This document shows positions 24,039-32,037 of a stretch of 64,000 bases of DNA, one piece after another. The DNA is from CAYPHY01 sp964410625. Its GTDB lineage: Bacteria > Chloroflexota > Anaerolineae > Promineifilales > Promineifilaceae. The stretch is from assembly GCA_964410625.1 (NCBI GenBank), contig CAYPHY010000009.1:83632-147631 (forward strand). The letters are read 5' to 3'. Made by a program: the position numbers and the translations under genes. Below the pieces are notes generated by a model that saw only the letters and a list, made by a program, of their open reading frames with translations, had not been told where the DNA came from and did no database searches. Within the stretch, counting starts at the first letter, position 1. Each line of letters begins with the position of its first letter.

Positions 24039-24049
24039 TCACATTGTGA
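24039..24049. promoter_or_regulatory. Possible operator of the toxin-antitoxin pair
   Basis: TCACATTGTGA is an exact 5-bp inverted repeat with one central base. It lies 43 bases upstream of the antitoxin start, next to a TACAAT that could be a -10 element on the minus strand. Short palindromes here are usual Phd-type binding sites, but this is weak evidence. Confidence 0.35.
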
Positions 24050-24138
24050 AAGTGCGTATGGGTCTATGGATAGATAGCGGGCGAGTCTTTCTGGCTAGGC
24101 TACGAATTTGTCATAGATGTTTATCTGCCATCGCTGTG

Positions 24139-24990
24139 TTATATCATATATCCCCCGTTAGGTTGGTAAGCTCGGAAATAATCAATGACGAATCGTTGTG
24201 GATAGGAAAGAGTGTGCTGAATGGTATCGGCCGCCAAGGGGCGTTCGAAGATGTCTAGCATGAACACCATTGGATAGTGAGGAGATTGCTGGATGGTCGT
24301 GATTTTGATGTTATCAACGTAGTAATCAATATGGGTAGGCGTCCATTCGGCCGCGTAAATGTGGTACTGCGTTGCATCCATGTTCAATACCGGCTCATAC
24401 CATTCATCGCGAATGGCGGGATCGCTCCAGGGGTGTACGCCGTGACCTATTTTTGAGCCGCTGGGGCCGACGTCTTTGCCAAAGATTTCACAGATGCAGA
24501 TTTCGGCCGAATGCTCCGCTATCTCTTCATACCCAATCATCCACAGGGCGACATGATTGGCAATCCCTTCTGTTGCTTTGGCCCGCATTTCAAAGTAACC
24601 GTACTGCGGCGTATAGAGTTGGACGTTTGGCTGTGCTTCGCGCACCACACAGTCAGGATGAAAGCGGAGGAGACCGGCTTTGCTGCCCAACGGACCGGCA
24701 AATTCGCCCGTTTGAATAGAGGAGGCTTTGATCGCTCCATCAAATTCAGAACACCACGGTTGTTGATCGGCCGTAATTTGCAGGACCAGGTTGCCCTGCT
24801 CAAAGTAATAGTTAGCGGCCGATTGCGCCCTTGAACTCCAATGAGGTAGATAAAATGGCAGCCACTTATTCGTATCCAACAGTGGCCCATCAAATTCATC
24901 GTGGAATTCGAGCGTATACCCCGCTTTTTCCAAAGGGTTGGGTGGGCAATCACCGGTAGCAAAATCGCCGGAGAGTGGTTGAACAAGCAT
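24139..24990 (-). CDS. GH16-like beta-glucanase family protein
   Basis: A 283-aa concanavalin-like beta-sandwich protein. ATG 24990 has TGGAGG 6 bases upstream; longer in-frame starts lack this. Blocks include LEFHDEFDGPLLDTNKWLPF, YYFEQGNLVLQI, YGYFEMRAKA, the catalytic strand AEICICEIFG, YHIYAAEWTPTHIDYYVDN and the C-terminal FVIDYFRAYQP. In GH16 the strand is normally ExDxxE or ExDxE; here both Glu are kept but the central Asp is Cys. There is no signal peptide, unusual for GH16. It may be a variant subfamily or a non-hydrolytic binder. The gene is divergent from the next one. Confidence 0.75.
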   Translation of the reverse strand: MLVQPLSGDFATGDCPPNPLEKAGYTLEFHDEFDGPLLDTNKWLPFYLPHWSSRAQSAANYYFEQGNLVLQITADQQPWCSEFDGAIKASSIQTGEFAGPLGSKAGLLRFHPDCVVREAQPNVQLYTPQYGYFEMRAKATEGIANHVALWMIGYEEIAEHSAEICICEIFGKDVGPSGSKIGHGVHPWSDPAIRDEWYEPVLNMDATQYHIYAAEWTPTHIDYYVDNIKITTIQQSPHYPMVFMLDIFERPLAADTIQHTLSYPQRFVIDYFRAYQPNGGYMI

Positions 24991-25053
24991 GACAGCCTCC
25001 ATGAATTTAGGAAGTAGAGAACGCCATTTTAGCAAAGTTAGAGGGAAAGAAGG

Positions 25054-25548
25054 ATGAAATTACCGATTCGCGAACTGAGCGCGGCCGCCTTTGCGCCCTA
25101 TGGTCAAGTGATCGAAATGCCTGAGCGTTCCCAGGATGCTGCTGGCCCTGGCTGGAGATGGTGGGGCGAGACGGTGTTGTTGGAAGGGGATGAACGGCCG
25201 TATGGCATTGGCTATCTTGATCTACAACCGGCCGACTTGCGCTTCGATTGGGCGGAACGCCACATGCGCTCGATGGAACTGCTCATCCCCGCGGGCGGCG
25301 ATTGTCTCGTCTATGTTGGCCCACCGGATCACCCGGAGCAACCAGAGCAGATGCCACCGCTGGAACGGTTTGAAGTGTTTCGAGTGCGAAAGGGACAGGG
25401 GGTATTGCTGGGCCGTGGCGTCTGGCACGGTGCGCCGTTGGCGTTGGACCGGCCGCTAAACGTCATCGTTCTCCTCCATCAAAACACCGGCGGGGAGGAT
25501 ACGGCCGTTGTCCGTTTTCCTGATTCACCGGTCAGCATTCACCCTTAA
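25054..25548 (+). CDS. Ureidoglycolate lyase-like cupin
   Basis: A 164-aa protein of the AllA family, which splits ureidoglycolate to glyoxylate and urea in purine degradation. IRELSAAAFAPYGQVIEMPE at the N terminus, ERHMRSMELLIPAGGDCLVY and the late GQGVLLGRGVWHGAPLAL fit the family well. GAGGGAAAGAAGG upstream gives a ribosome site. No other allantoin-pathway gene is near, although a nucleoside hydrolase lies 8 kb away, so the true substrate may differ. Confidence 0.75.
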   Translation: MKLPIRELSAAAFAPYGQVIEMPERSQDAAGPGWRWWGETVLLEGDERPYGIGYLDLQPADLRFDWAERHMRSMELLIPAGGDCLVYVGPPDHPEQPEQMPPLERFEVFRVRKGQGVLLGRGVWHGAPLALDRPLNVIVLLHQNTGGEDTAVVRFPDSPVSIHP

Positions 25549-25557
25549 GTAAAATGC

Positions 25558-25650
25558 GGAAAGTTTCTTGAGAACAGAAACCGGGTTTCTTAGCTTTTAC
25601 TAGACAGCATCGTTTGCTCGATAGAAACCCGGTTTCTAAGCGAACTTTCC
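25558..25650. repeat. Palindrome with AGAAACCGGGTTTCT cores
   Basis: GGAAAGTTTCTTGAG at the left end mirrors AAGCGAACTTTCC at the right. Inside, AGAAACCGGGTTTCT (25576-25590) and AGAAACCCGGTTTCT (25623-25637) are each palindromes and are inverted relative to each other. It lies just after the ureidoglycolate-lyase-like gene and may also act as a transcript end. Confidence 0.75.
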
Positions 25651-25762
25651 GACACACACTTAGTGCATAAATGACATCTGTCAGTTGAAAGCAGGCTAAT
25701 AGTCGTACCATTTTTGCCCGGAACTCGATTATACTGAAAACGTTAACTTAGGATTTACACGT

Positions 25763-25848
25763 TGAACACGAATTGGCGCAAATGACACGAATTTTAGATT
25801 CTATTTTCGTAAATTTGCACTCAAAAATTATGCCATTCGTGTTGAGTA
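25763..25848. repeat. Palindromic repeat (CACGAATT family)
   Basis: AACACGAATTGGCGCAAATG on the left mirrors a right arm ending TTATGCCATTCGTGTT, with a loop near TTCTATTTTC. It ends about 20 bp before the SDR start, where AAGGAG supplies the ribosome site. Confidence 0.7.
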
Positions 25849-25868
25849 TATAGAAGGAGTAAAACGTA

Positions 25869-26618
25869 ATGGCTAACGTTGAAGGAAAAGTAGCAATTGT
25901 CACTGGCGCGAGTTCGGGCATCGGCCGTTCTTGTGCGCTGGTGTTGGCGGAGCGTGGGGCAAAAGTGGTTGTCTCTGATGTGAGTGTTTCCGGCGGTGAG
26001 GAAACTGTCAATTTAATCACTCAGGCCGGTGGTGACGCGATCTTTGTCCGCGCCGATGTCAGCTCGGCCGAGGATGTGGAAGCGTTAGTAAACCGGACGG
26101 TTGAGCAGTACGGCCGCCTGGACATCGCTGTCAACAACGCCGGGATCGGTGGCGAAGCGGCGCCGACTGGTGAGTACACCGTAGAAGGGTGGCGGCGAGT
26201 GATTGATATCAACCTGATCGGCGCCTTTCTCTGTATGCACTACCAGATTCCGCGCATGTTGGAGAGTGGCGGTGGGGCTATCGTCAATATGGCTTCTATT
26301 TTGGGTTCGGTTGGTTTCCCCGGCTCCTCCGCTTATGTTGCCGCCAAACATGGGTTGTTGGGGCTGACCAAATCGGCCGCGCTGGAGTATGCCACGTCTG
26401 GCATTCGCATCAACTCCGTCGGCCCAGCCTTCATTTACACACCGCTGATCGCTGAGATGGGGGAAGAGGGGCATAACATGCTCATCCAGGCGCATCCTAT
26501 CGGCCGTTTGGGTGAACCGGAAGAGGTCGCTTATCTGGTGGCCTGGCTTTGCTCGGATGAAGCCTCTTTTGTGACCGGCAGCTATTATCTGGTGGATGGC
26601 GGTTACACGGCACAGTAG
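25869..26618 (+). CDS. Short-chain dehydrogenase/reductase
   Basis: A 249-aa NAD(P)-dependent classical SDR. TGASSGIGRS binds the cofactor; VSDVSV after the second strand ends in Asp, favouring NAD. DVSSAEDVEALVNRT, NNAGIGGEAAP, the catalytic Ser in NMASILGSVG and YVAAKHG (Tyr-x-x-x-Lys) are all present. The C-terminal YLVDGGYTAQ is usual. GAAGGAG upstream supports ATG 25869. The substrate is unknown; glucose dehydrogenase-like and oxoacyl-reductase-like paralogues share all these motifs. Confidence 0.93.
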   Translation: MANVEGKVAIVTGASSGIGRSCALVLAERGAKVVVSDVSVSGGEETVNLITQAGGDAIFVRADVSSAEDVEALVNRTVEQYGRLDIAVNNAGIGGEAAPTGEYTVEGWRRVIDINLIGAFLCMHYQIPRMLESGGGAIVNMASILGSVGFPGSSAYVAAKHGLLGLTKSAALEYATSGIRINSVGPAFIYTPLIAEMGEEGHNMLIQAHPIGRLGEPEEVAYLVAWLCSDEASFVTGSYYLVDGGYTAQ

Positions 26619-26640
26619 TGACTGTCCTTTATGAATATAA

Positions 26641-26708
26641 AGCTCACGCAAGGGCGCAAAGGTCGCTAAGTTTTTTAAGCTTTGCGCCTTAGCGTTCTTT
26701 GCGTGAGC
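26641..26708. repeat. Palindromic repeat (CTCACGCAAAGG family), copy 3
   Basis: AGCTCACGCAAGGGCGCAAA on the left mirrors CCTTAGCGTTCTTTGCGTGAG (right arm, shown in part) around TTTTTTAA. It sits between the SDR stop and the ribosome site of the ferritin-like gene, the same placement as copy 2. Confidence 0.8.
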
Positions 26709-26731
26709 CAGTCTCAAAGGAGAATTTAGCT

Positions 26732-28135
26732 ATGCCTGTTGTGGATCGTCGTGAATTCGGCGGCCGTTTTGCCGTCAAGGAAAACTCGCGCCGTCTGGCA
26801 AACTATCGTTATCTGGAAATCCAACTGATGGAGATGATCGCCGGGTGGTGCCACACCACGCCGCAAATCGCCTTCAAGGCTACCTTTGGTTACCACGTCT
26901 ACGATCACGCGCAGGCGGCCGATATGCTGGGTGAACGGCAAGAACAACTGCGCTCGGCACGCGAACGCCAGGAACCGCCGACAGACGAATTTGCCAAGCT
27001 CTGCGAGCGCGTTTGGCATCTAAATTCAACGGTTGAGCGTTTAGTGGCTGTCTATCGCGTTCTCGAACCCCATCTGGTCAGTACCTATGTCTACCACGCC
27101 GACGCCACCGACCCGCTGGCCGATACGCCGACGGTGCGGATGTTGCGCCATCTGGCGGGGATGGGCCAATCCCATCTGGCCTGGGGGCAGGCGATTTTGG
27201 AGGGGTTGACCCGCGAACCGGAAGCGCGGCGGCTGGCGCTGGATGTGCAGGCGGAGTTGGAAGCTGACCTGGTGGCCTGTGGCGGCGTAACCGGGCAGGG
27301 GATTGAGTCGCATTGGCTGGCTTTTCATAGCACACGGGCGGCCGATAAACCCAGCACACGGCCGCGACGGTGCGACTATCGCTTTGTCAAGCAATGCCCG
27401 CCGCTAGAGCATTCCATTGTCGAAGCCCCCTTCTGGTTCTCCGGCAACCCGGATGACTTTAGTAACGCCTATACCTCAGAAGATGAATGGTCACGCGAAG
27501 GCTACCGGCATAAGTTCCACCAACTGCTCTATGGCGAAGTAGAGACAACCGACCGGATGGGGAAGATGATCGCCGAATTTCCCGACCTGCCTTGGGAGAT
27601 GCGGATGGAACTGGCGAACCAGATGTGGGACGAGGCGCGGCACATTGAGATCGTCGCCAAAGCGTGCGAGGAGGAGTTGGGGGCAGAGCTTGGCTATGGC
27701 CCCTGGCCGCTGGCCTGGTGGTGGATGCAGAACGAAAGCGATCCGTTGCGCCGTATCTCCGTCACCAATAGTTGGTCGGAAGCGAATTTGATGAGTACGC
27801 TGCGCCAGTGGCGCGAACATGCTGAAGAGCGCGGCTACAACCGGCTGGCCGAGCTATGCGACTACCTCCAGGCGGACGAGTCCAATCACGTCAAGCTGGC
27901 GACGCGCTGGATACCGGCTTTGCTGAAGGATGAGCCGGAACGGATGAATGATTTGCTGGAGTGGAGCCGCGCGGCCGTTGCTCGCATCGAAGGCTTTTAC
28001 GGTTCGGCCTATGGCGGCAATGGTCAGGAGAACGGCGCAGTCCAGCGCAAAGAACCGCGCTTTACCTTTGTGCGCGGCCGAGGGGAGGAGTCTCAATCTG
28101 ACCGCTCCGAATTTAGCTATATCATTGGAGAATAA
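26732..28135 (+). CDS. Ferritin-like (DUF455-type) protein
   Basis: A 467-aa, mostly helical protein. ATG 26732 has AAAGGAG upstream; an earlier in-frame start at 26699 lies in the repeat. Metal-ligand-like motifs occur in two halves: YRYLEIQLMEMIAGWCHTT and FGYHVYDHAQ early, then LLYGEVETTDRMG, MWDEARHIEIVAKACEEE and YLQADESNHVKLATRW later, as in ferritin-like diiron proteins such as the DUF455 group. The middle (about 190-250) is a linker. Its role is unknown; relatives are often near oxidoreductases or metal genes. It shares direction with the SDR upstream, only separated by the repeat. Confidence 0.65.
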   Translation: MPVVDRREFGGRFAVKENSRRLANYRYLEIQLMEMIAGWCHTTPQIAFKATFGYHVYDHAQAADMLGERQEQLRSARERQEPPTDEFAKLCERVWHLNSTVERLVAVYRVLEPHLVSTYVYHADATDPLADTPTVRMLRHLAGMGQSHLAWGQAILEGLTREPEARRLALDVQAELEADLVACGGVTGQGIESHWLAFHSTRAADKPSTRPRRCDYRFVKQCPPLEHSIVEAPFWFSGNPDDFSNAYTSEDEWSREGYRHKFHQLLYGEVETTDRMGKMIAEFPDLPWEMRMELANQMWDEARHIEIVAKACEEELGAELGYGPWPLAWWWMQNESDPLRRISVTNSWSEANLMSTLRQWREHAEERGYNRLAELCDYLQADESNHVKLATRWIPALLKDEPERMNDLLEWSRAAVARIEGFYGSAYGGNGQENGAVQRKEPRFTFVRGRGEESQSDRSEFSYIIGE

Positions 28136-28152
28136 AATTCATTTTAGTCCCT

Positions 28153-28851
28153 ATGTCTAAAGAAAGAATATTAGTACGTATAACACTTGTTGTGGCTGCG
28201 CTATTTGCTATTTCTGCAATCGTTGGTGCTGTTTTATCGTCTGGTTTCGCTTCAGCCGAAACCTGGGCAGTGATTGCAGCTGCGTTAGCTGTAATTACTT
28301 CTACTATTTCGTCTTGGCCTGCCCAACGTGCCCTTGAGCTTCAGCAAGATCAACAGCTTCCATATCCTTATCCAACACTTGATATTAGGAGTAGGTATGG
28401 CTTAATGATGTTGCGGGTTACAAATTACGGCGAAAGTGTAGCCGTGGACATAAGGCTACGATGGAACCGACCATTACTGAATGAAAAAGGTGAGTTAGTC
28501 CGCTTTACAGACCAAGAAGAAGCACCAGATATTCCGGCACTTCCACCAAATGAGAGTGTTGCAATTCTGATCGGAAGACCATTTATTCTCTTTGAAAAAT
28601 ACGAGGATATGAGCTATTCCGGTGAGGTTGAATTCAAAGACGCTTCTGGAAACAAAAGGAAGCATGCTTTTTATCTAAGTGCAGAGGCTTGGAGAAAATC
28701 ACCAACTCATGACGAAGAGGAGTTAAAAACACACTACCAAATTCAAAAAATACCGGACGAGATAGGACGACTTCGGCGCGAACTAGAGTATATAAAATTC
28801 GCTCTTGGGGATTTGCAACCACAAGAACCAGACAGCGAAGAAACGGGTTAG
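28153..28851 (+). CDS. Hypothetical membrane protein
   Basis: A 232-aa protein not recognised. Two hydrophobic segments, ITLVVAALFAISAIVGAVLS and TWAVIAAALAVITSTISSW, place it in the membrane with a soluble C-terminal part of about 170 aa. That part has beta-type segments (LMMLRVTNYGESVAVDIRLR, YSGEVEFKDASGNKRKHAF) reminiscent of domains seen in single proteins with no known role, and a C-terminal coiled helix EIGRLRRELEYIKFALGDL. The base composition is more AT-rich than neighbours and no CGGCCG is present, which suggests recent acquisition. Confidence 0.65.
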   Translation: MSKERILVRITLVVAALFAISAIVGAVLSSGFASAETWAVIAAALAVITSTISSWPAQRALELQQDQQLPYPYPTLDIRSRYGLMMLRVTNYGESVAVDIRLRWNRPLLNEKGELVRFTDQEEAPDIPALPPNESVAILIGRPFILFEKYEDMSYSGEVEFKDASGNKRKHAFYLSAEAWRKSPTHDEEELKTHYQIQKIPDEIGRLRRELEYIKFALGDLQPQEPDSEETG

Positions 28852-28871
28852 ATTTGGCTAATGGAGAATAA

Positions 28872-29372
28872 TTGGCAACAGACGAGATCGCACAGGCTGT
28901 AGCTGAGCTTTGCAGGCAGCGACCAGACCTCAATTGCCGTACCATTGAGTCTGTCTTGACGCTTTCCCTGGAGATTAAACGCGAGGGCCGGGAAGGGCGC
29001 AATATCGGCACGCTGTTTGTGGTTGCCGATACGGAAGAAACGCTGAAGCGCTCGAAGAGCCTGATCCTCGACCCGCTTTGGTACCATCCCGACGAGCATA
29101 AGCATATTGATGATCCCAACTTGCGGGAAACGTTAAAAGAGCTGGCACAGATGGATGGCGCGTTTATTGTTGCTGACAGTGGGACTGTCCTTTCTGCCTG
29201 CCGTTATATCAATGTGTCGGCCGAAGGGGTGGAACTGCCTCTGGGGCTTGGCAGTCGTCATATGGCGGCCGCGTCCATCACCCGGCAAACAAAGGCGGTG
29301 GCTTTTGTCTGCTCCGAAAGCAGAGTCGTACGCATCTTTAACCAAGGCAAAATTGTCGCCATATTGCGCTAA
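28872..29372 (+). CDS. Stand-alone diadenylate cyclase (DAC) domain protein
   Basis: A 166-aa protein with a DisA_N/DAC domain, which makes the second messenger c-di-AMP from two ATP. The key motifs are QMDGAFIVADSGTVL (DGA) and LGSRHMAAASITRQTKAVAF (RHx). The third residue of the usual RHR is Met here. GRNIGTLFVVADTEE is also typical. There is no membrane segment or DisA-type DNA-binding tail, so it is soluble. Translation probably starts at TTG 28872, 5 bases after GGAG. It follows the small membrane protein by 20 bp and may form an operon with it. Confidence 0.82.
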   Translation: MATDEIAQAVAELCRQRPDLNCRTIESVLTLSLEIKREGREGRNIGTLFVVADTEETLKRSKSLILDPLWYHPDEHKHIDDPNLRETLKELAQMDGAFIVADSGTVLSACRYINVSAEGVELPLGLGSRHMAAASITRQTKAVAFVCSESRVVRIFNQGKIVAILR

Positions 29373-29417
29373 GGATGACCTTATTCACCTTCTTATGCTA
29401 AAAGCTTAGACAATCGC

Positions 29418-29735
29418 CTATCGCCCGAAGACCAGCATCATGCCACCCAGAAGCGCCAGCAGCCCCATGATCACATTCTGCCCTTCAAAGCTAAAGCCAA
29501 TCAGGCTAAACAAGCCGGTCAGAATAAACCAAGTACCGATGAAAAGCATCCCCAAATTTTTATTGATATTCAAGTTTGCACGCCTTCTTCTGCCTCGACC
29601 GTCACTTCCAAACACGATCAACGCCAGACCCAATAGTCCAACAACAAGTAGCAAATGGATTAAACCATCAAATGTATTATTGGAAATGATCCCCAGCAAC
29701 CATAAAAGCAAGAGAATGACAAAAAGAGCAATCAT
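29418..29735 (-). CDS. Small membrane protein
   Basis: About 105 aa with two pairs of hydrophobic segments: IALFVILLLLWLLGIISN, LIHLLLVVGLLGLALIVFG, LGMLFIGTWFILTGLFSLIG and VIMGLLALLGGMMLVFG, split by a basic loop GRGRRRRANLN. The first half resembles the tiny lmo0937/DUF5670 membrane proteins. The start is uncertain; ATG 29735 gives the neat N terminus, while 29786 and 29810 are also in frame. No function is known. It converges with the DAC gene. Confidence 0.55.
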   Translation of the reverse strand: MIALFVILLLLWLLGIISNNTFDGLIHLLLVVGLLGLALIVFGSDGRGRRRRANLNINKNLGMLFIGTWFILTGLFSLIGFSFEGQNVIMGLLALLGGMMLVFGR

Positions 29736-29912
29736 GATGCGCTTTCTGTTCGCTAAAGGATTCCTTCTCTTGAGCGTTGGTGCCCACATTATAAACGAAG
29801 GAGTTAGCACGCGCTATTACGAACCACCATCAATGAAAATCCGCATCATCTGAGTGCATTCATAGAATGCCTATCCGCGTGATCCGCCTAACCATTTCTA
29901 CAGGAGAAATAA

Positions 29913-32003
29913 GTGGAAAGAGGAGTTTACTTCGATGCCTGGTTCCCCCGGCAACATTGTTACCATCCTAGCCTCCCTGCCCGGCGGCTGAAGATGGTGG
30001 ATGATTTGCGGGAGTACAAGGCGACGGTTTTAGTTTGGTCAGCATTGGGCGGGGGGTCAATCTCCTTACCCTATTTAGAGGAAGAGGCGTTTGGCGAAAT
30101 TCCCCCGCGTTTTCGCTTCTATGGCTTCGTCAATGACAAAGAGTTTATTCGAGAGTGTCAGAAGCAGGGGATCAAGGTCTTTGGCATCGTCTTTGAGGTG
30201 CAGGGGTGGGAGTTCGCGGCCGAGCTCAACGACGCGGAAGATACGATTCTCGCCCTCAATGAACTGCGCGGCGTGGGTAAGCGGGTTTCGCTTGGCTTGC
30301 GCGAGTTTTCACAGAACCGCTTTCCGAAGCTGTGGCGGCCGTTTGAGGAGTACTTCCCCGATGGCCTGCGCAACAGCGACGGCGAACTCGTCACCGACTT
30401 GATCGAGGAGTGCTGCTCGCGTGACATCTATGGCGAACCGTGCCATGCCCGCTGGGTGGAAGTGCCGGGCAATCCACAGCAATGTTACATGATGGATCGC
30501 AACAACCCCGTCTGGCGCGAATATTTGAAGGGGATCATCCGCATTCAGATTGATGCCGGGGTGGATGGGGTTCAACTCGACGAGGCAGAGTTGCCGATCA
30601 CTAGCTTCCAATATGGCGGTTGCTTTTGCAAGGAGTGTATACGCGGCTTCCGAGCCTACCTGCAACAACTGTCTATTGAAAGCCGCCCGGCCGAACTGGA
30701 CGGCGTTGACCTCGACACCTTCCATTACGGAAGCTGGTTGCTTGAACAGGGTTATGACTTCAAGACCAACCGTGAAGAGTCTCCCCTCTTTTGGGATTAT
30801 CTGCGCTTCCAACAAGGGGCGATCACCCGCTACTTTGGTGAACTGGCCGACTATGCCCGTGAGTACGCTGCCAGCCAGGGGCGCAAGGTGCTGGTTTCGG
30901 GTAACTTCTTCAACCTCTTTGAACAGTATTACCCGCTGGAGCCGAAGGTTGACCTGATCATCACCGAGATGCGCAATACCCGCTATCGCCAACCGGCGTG
31001 GTATCGCTATGTAGCCGGGTTCGCGGCCGACAAACCCGTCGTCGTTGTCGAAAACCCCTATGGCGGCGTCGTGCCGGAGTTGGTGGAGCAACTGAAGGTG
31101 GGCAAGGGGTATGATTTGTTTCGCCTTTCGCTCTATGAAGCGGCCGCGCTCGGCGCCAACATGAGCGTGCCTTATGGGGCGTGGCTGGGCAGCGTCATCC
31201 CCGACTCTTTTCATCCCCCCCATGATCTGTGTGTGGAGATTCAGAGCTTTCTCGCTGGACATGAGGCGTTGTTCAGCCGCCAATCGTGGTCGGAGACAGC
31301 CGTCATCCAAAGCATCGAAAGCAACTTCCAACTCGTCGCCCGCCGCGACCTCTTCGCCGACAACCGTGACAACACCTCCGGCGATCAGACCATCCCCTTT
31401 TGGGAGGTGTGCGAATGGCTCGCCGACAACGCCCAACCGTATGATGTGGTCTTTTTTCCAGAGGGCAAGCTGCGCCCGGATACGCTCACACTAGAGCAAA
31501 TTCAACAGTACGGCCGTCTCATCCTACCCGACTGTCGCTACCTCACTCCCCATCAGGCCAACTTGCTGCTGCAATATATGGATGGTGGCGGGCAGTTGGT
31601 GGTCATTGGGGAGTTGGGGTTGAATCTGGCGGCCGAGGAGCGCGAACGCTTGCTGGAGCAACCGAATGTGGTCAGGGTCGGCCGTCTAGCTGATCTAACG
31701 TTAGACGTGCTACCTGGCGGGCCACAGGTTGAAGGTATCCAGACGGACAAGCTGGCGTTGCACATTCAGCGGACGGCCGAGGGCGCGGCGATCCACCTCA
31801 TTCGCTATGATTATGATCCCGCCCTTGACGCGATTCCCCCATTGCCAGAGCTACAATTTACTGTTCGCTTACCGCAGCCATTTTTACAAATGAATGTTTA
31901 CAGCCCAGACAACACGCTCAGAGGGAGCCTGATCACTTCGGATAAGCTCCATCGAATCCAGTTGAGGGATGTCCCGCTTTACTGTATTGTCTCACTTACT
32001 TAA
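29913..32003 (+). CDS. Putative TIM-barrel glycoside hydrolase
   Basis: A 696-aa protein starting at GTG 29913, 6 bases after AGGAG. The first 400 residues look like a GH-type TIM barrel: VYFDAWFPRQHCYHPSLPAR, GIKVFGIVFEVQGWEF, IDAGVDGVQLDEAELP (a likely catalytic Asp/Glu strand end) and GRKVLVSGNFFNLFEQYYPL, with a CFCKECIRGF segment typical of barrels in families such as GH29/GH42-like. The C-terminal 250 residues look like a glutamine-amidotransferase-like trimerisation domain (LILPDCRYLTPHQANLLLQY, GGQLVVIGE). I cannot name the family. There is no signal peptide. Confidence 0.6.
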   Translation: MERGVYFDAWFPRQHCYHPSLPARRLKMVDDLREYKATVLVWSALGGGSISLPYLEEEAFGEIPPRFRFYGFVNDKEFIRECQKQGIKVFGIVFEVQGWEFAAELNDAEDTILALNELRGVGKRVSLGLREFSQNRFPKLWRPFEEYFPDGLRNSDGELVTDLIEECCSRDIYGEPCHARWVEVPGNPQQCYMMDRNNPVWREYLKGIIRIQIDAGVDGVQLDEAELPITSFQYGGCFCKECIRGFRAYLQQLSIESRPAELDGVDLDTFHYGSWLLEQGYDFKTNREESPLFWDYLRFQQGAITRYFGELADYAREYAASQGRKVLVSGNFFNLFEQYYPLEPKVDLIITEMRNTRYRQPAWYRYVAGFAADKPVVVVENPYGGVVPELVEQLKVGKGYDLFRLSLYEAAALGANMSVPYGAWLGSVIPDSFHPPHDLCVEIQSFLAGHEALFSRQSWSETAVIQSIESNFQLVARRDLFADNRDNTSGDQTIPFWEVCEWLADNAQPYDVVFFPEGKLRPDTLTLEQIQQYGRLILPDCRYLTPHQANLLLQYMDGGGQLVVIGELGLNLAAEERERLLEQPNVVRVGRLADLTLDVLPGGPQVEGIQTDKLALHIQRTAEGAAIHLIRYDYDPALDAIPPLPELQFTVRLPQPFLQMNVYSPDNTLRGSLITSDKLHRIQLRDVPLYCIVSLT

Positions 32004-32037
32004 AGTCTGAAAGAACGTTCGGCGCCAAACAGCAAAC

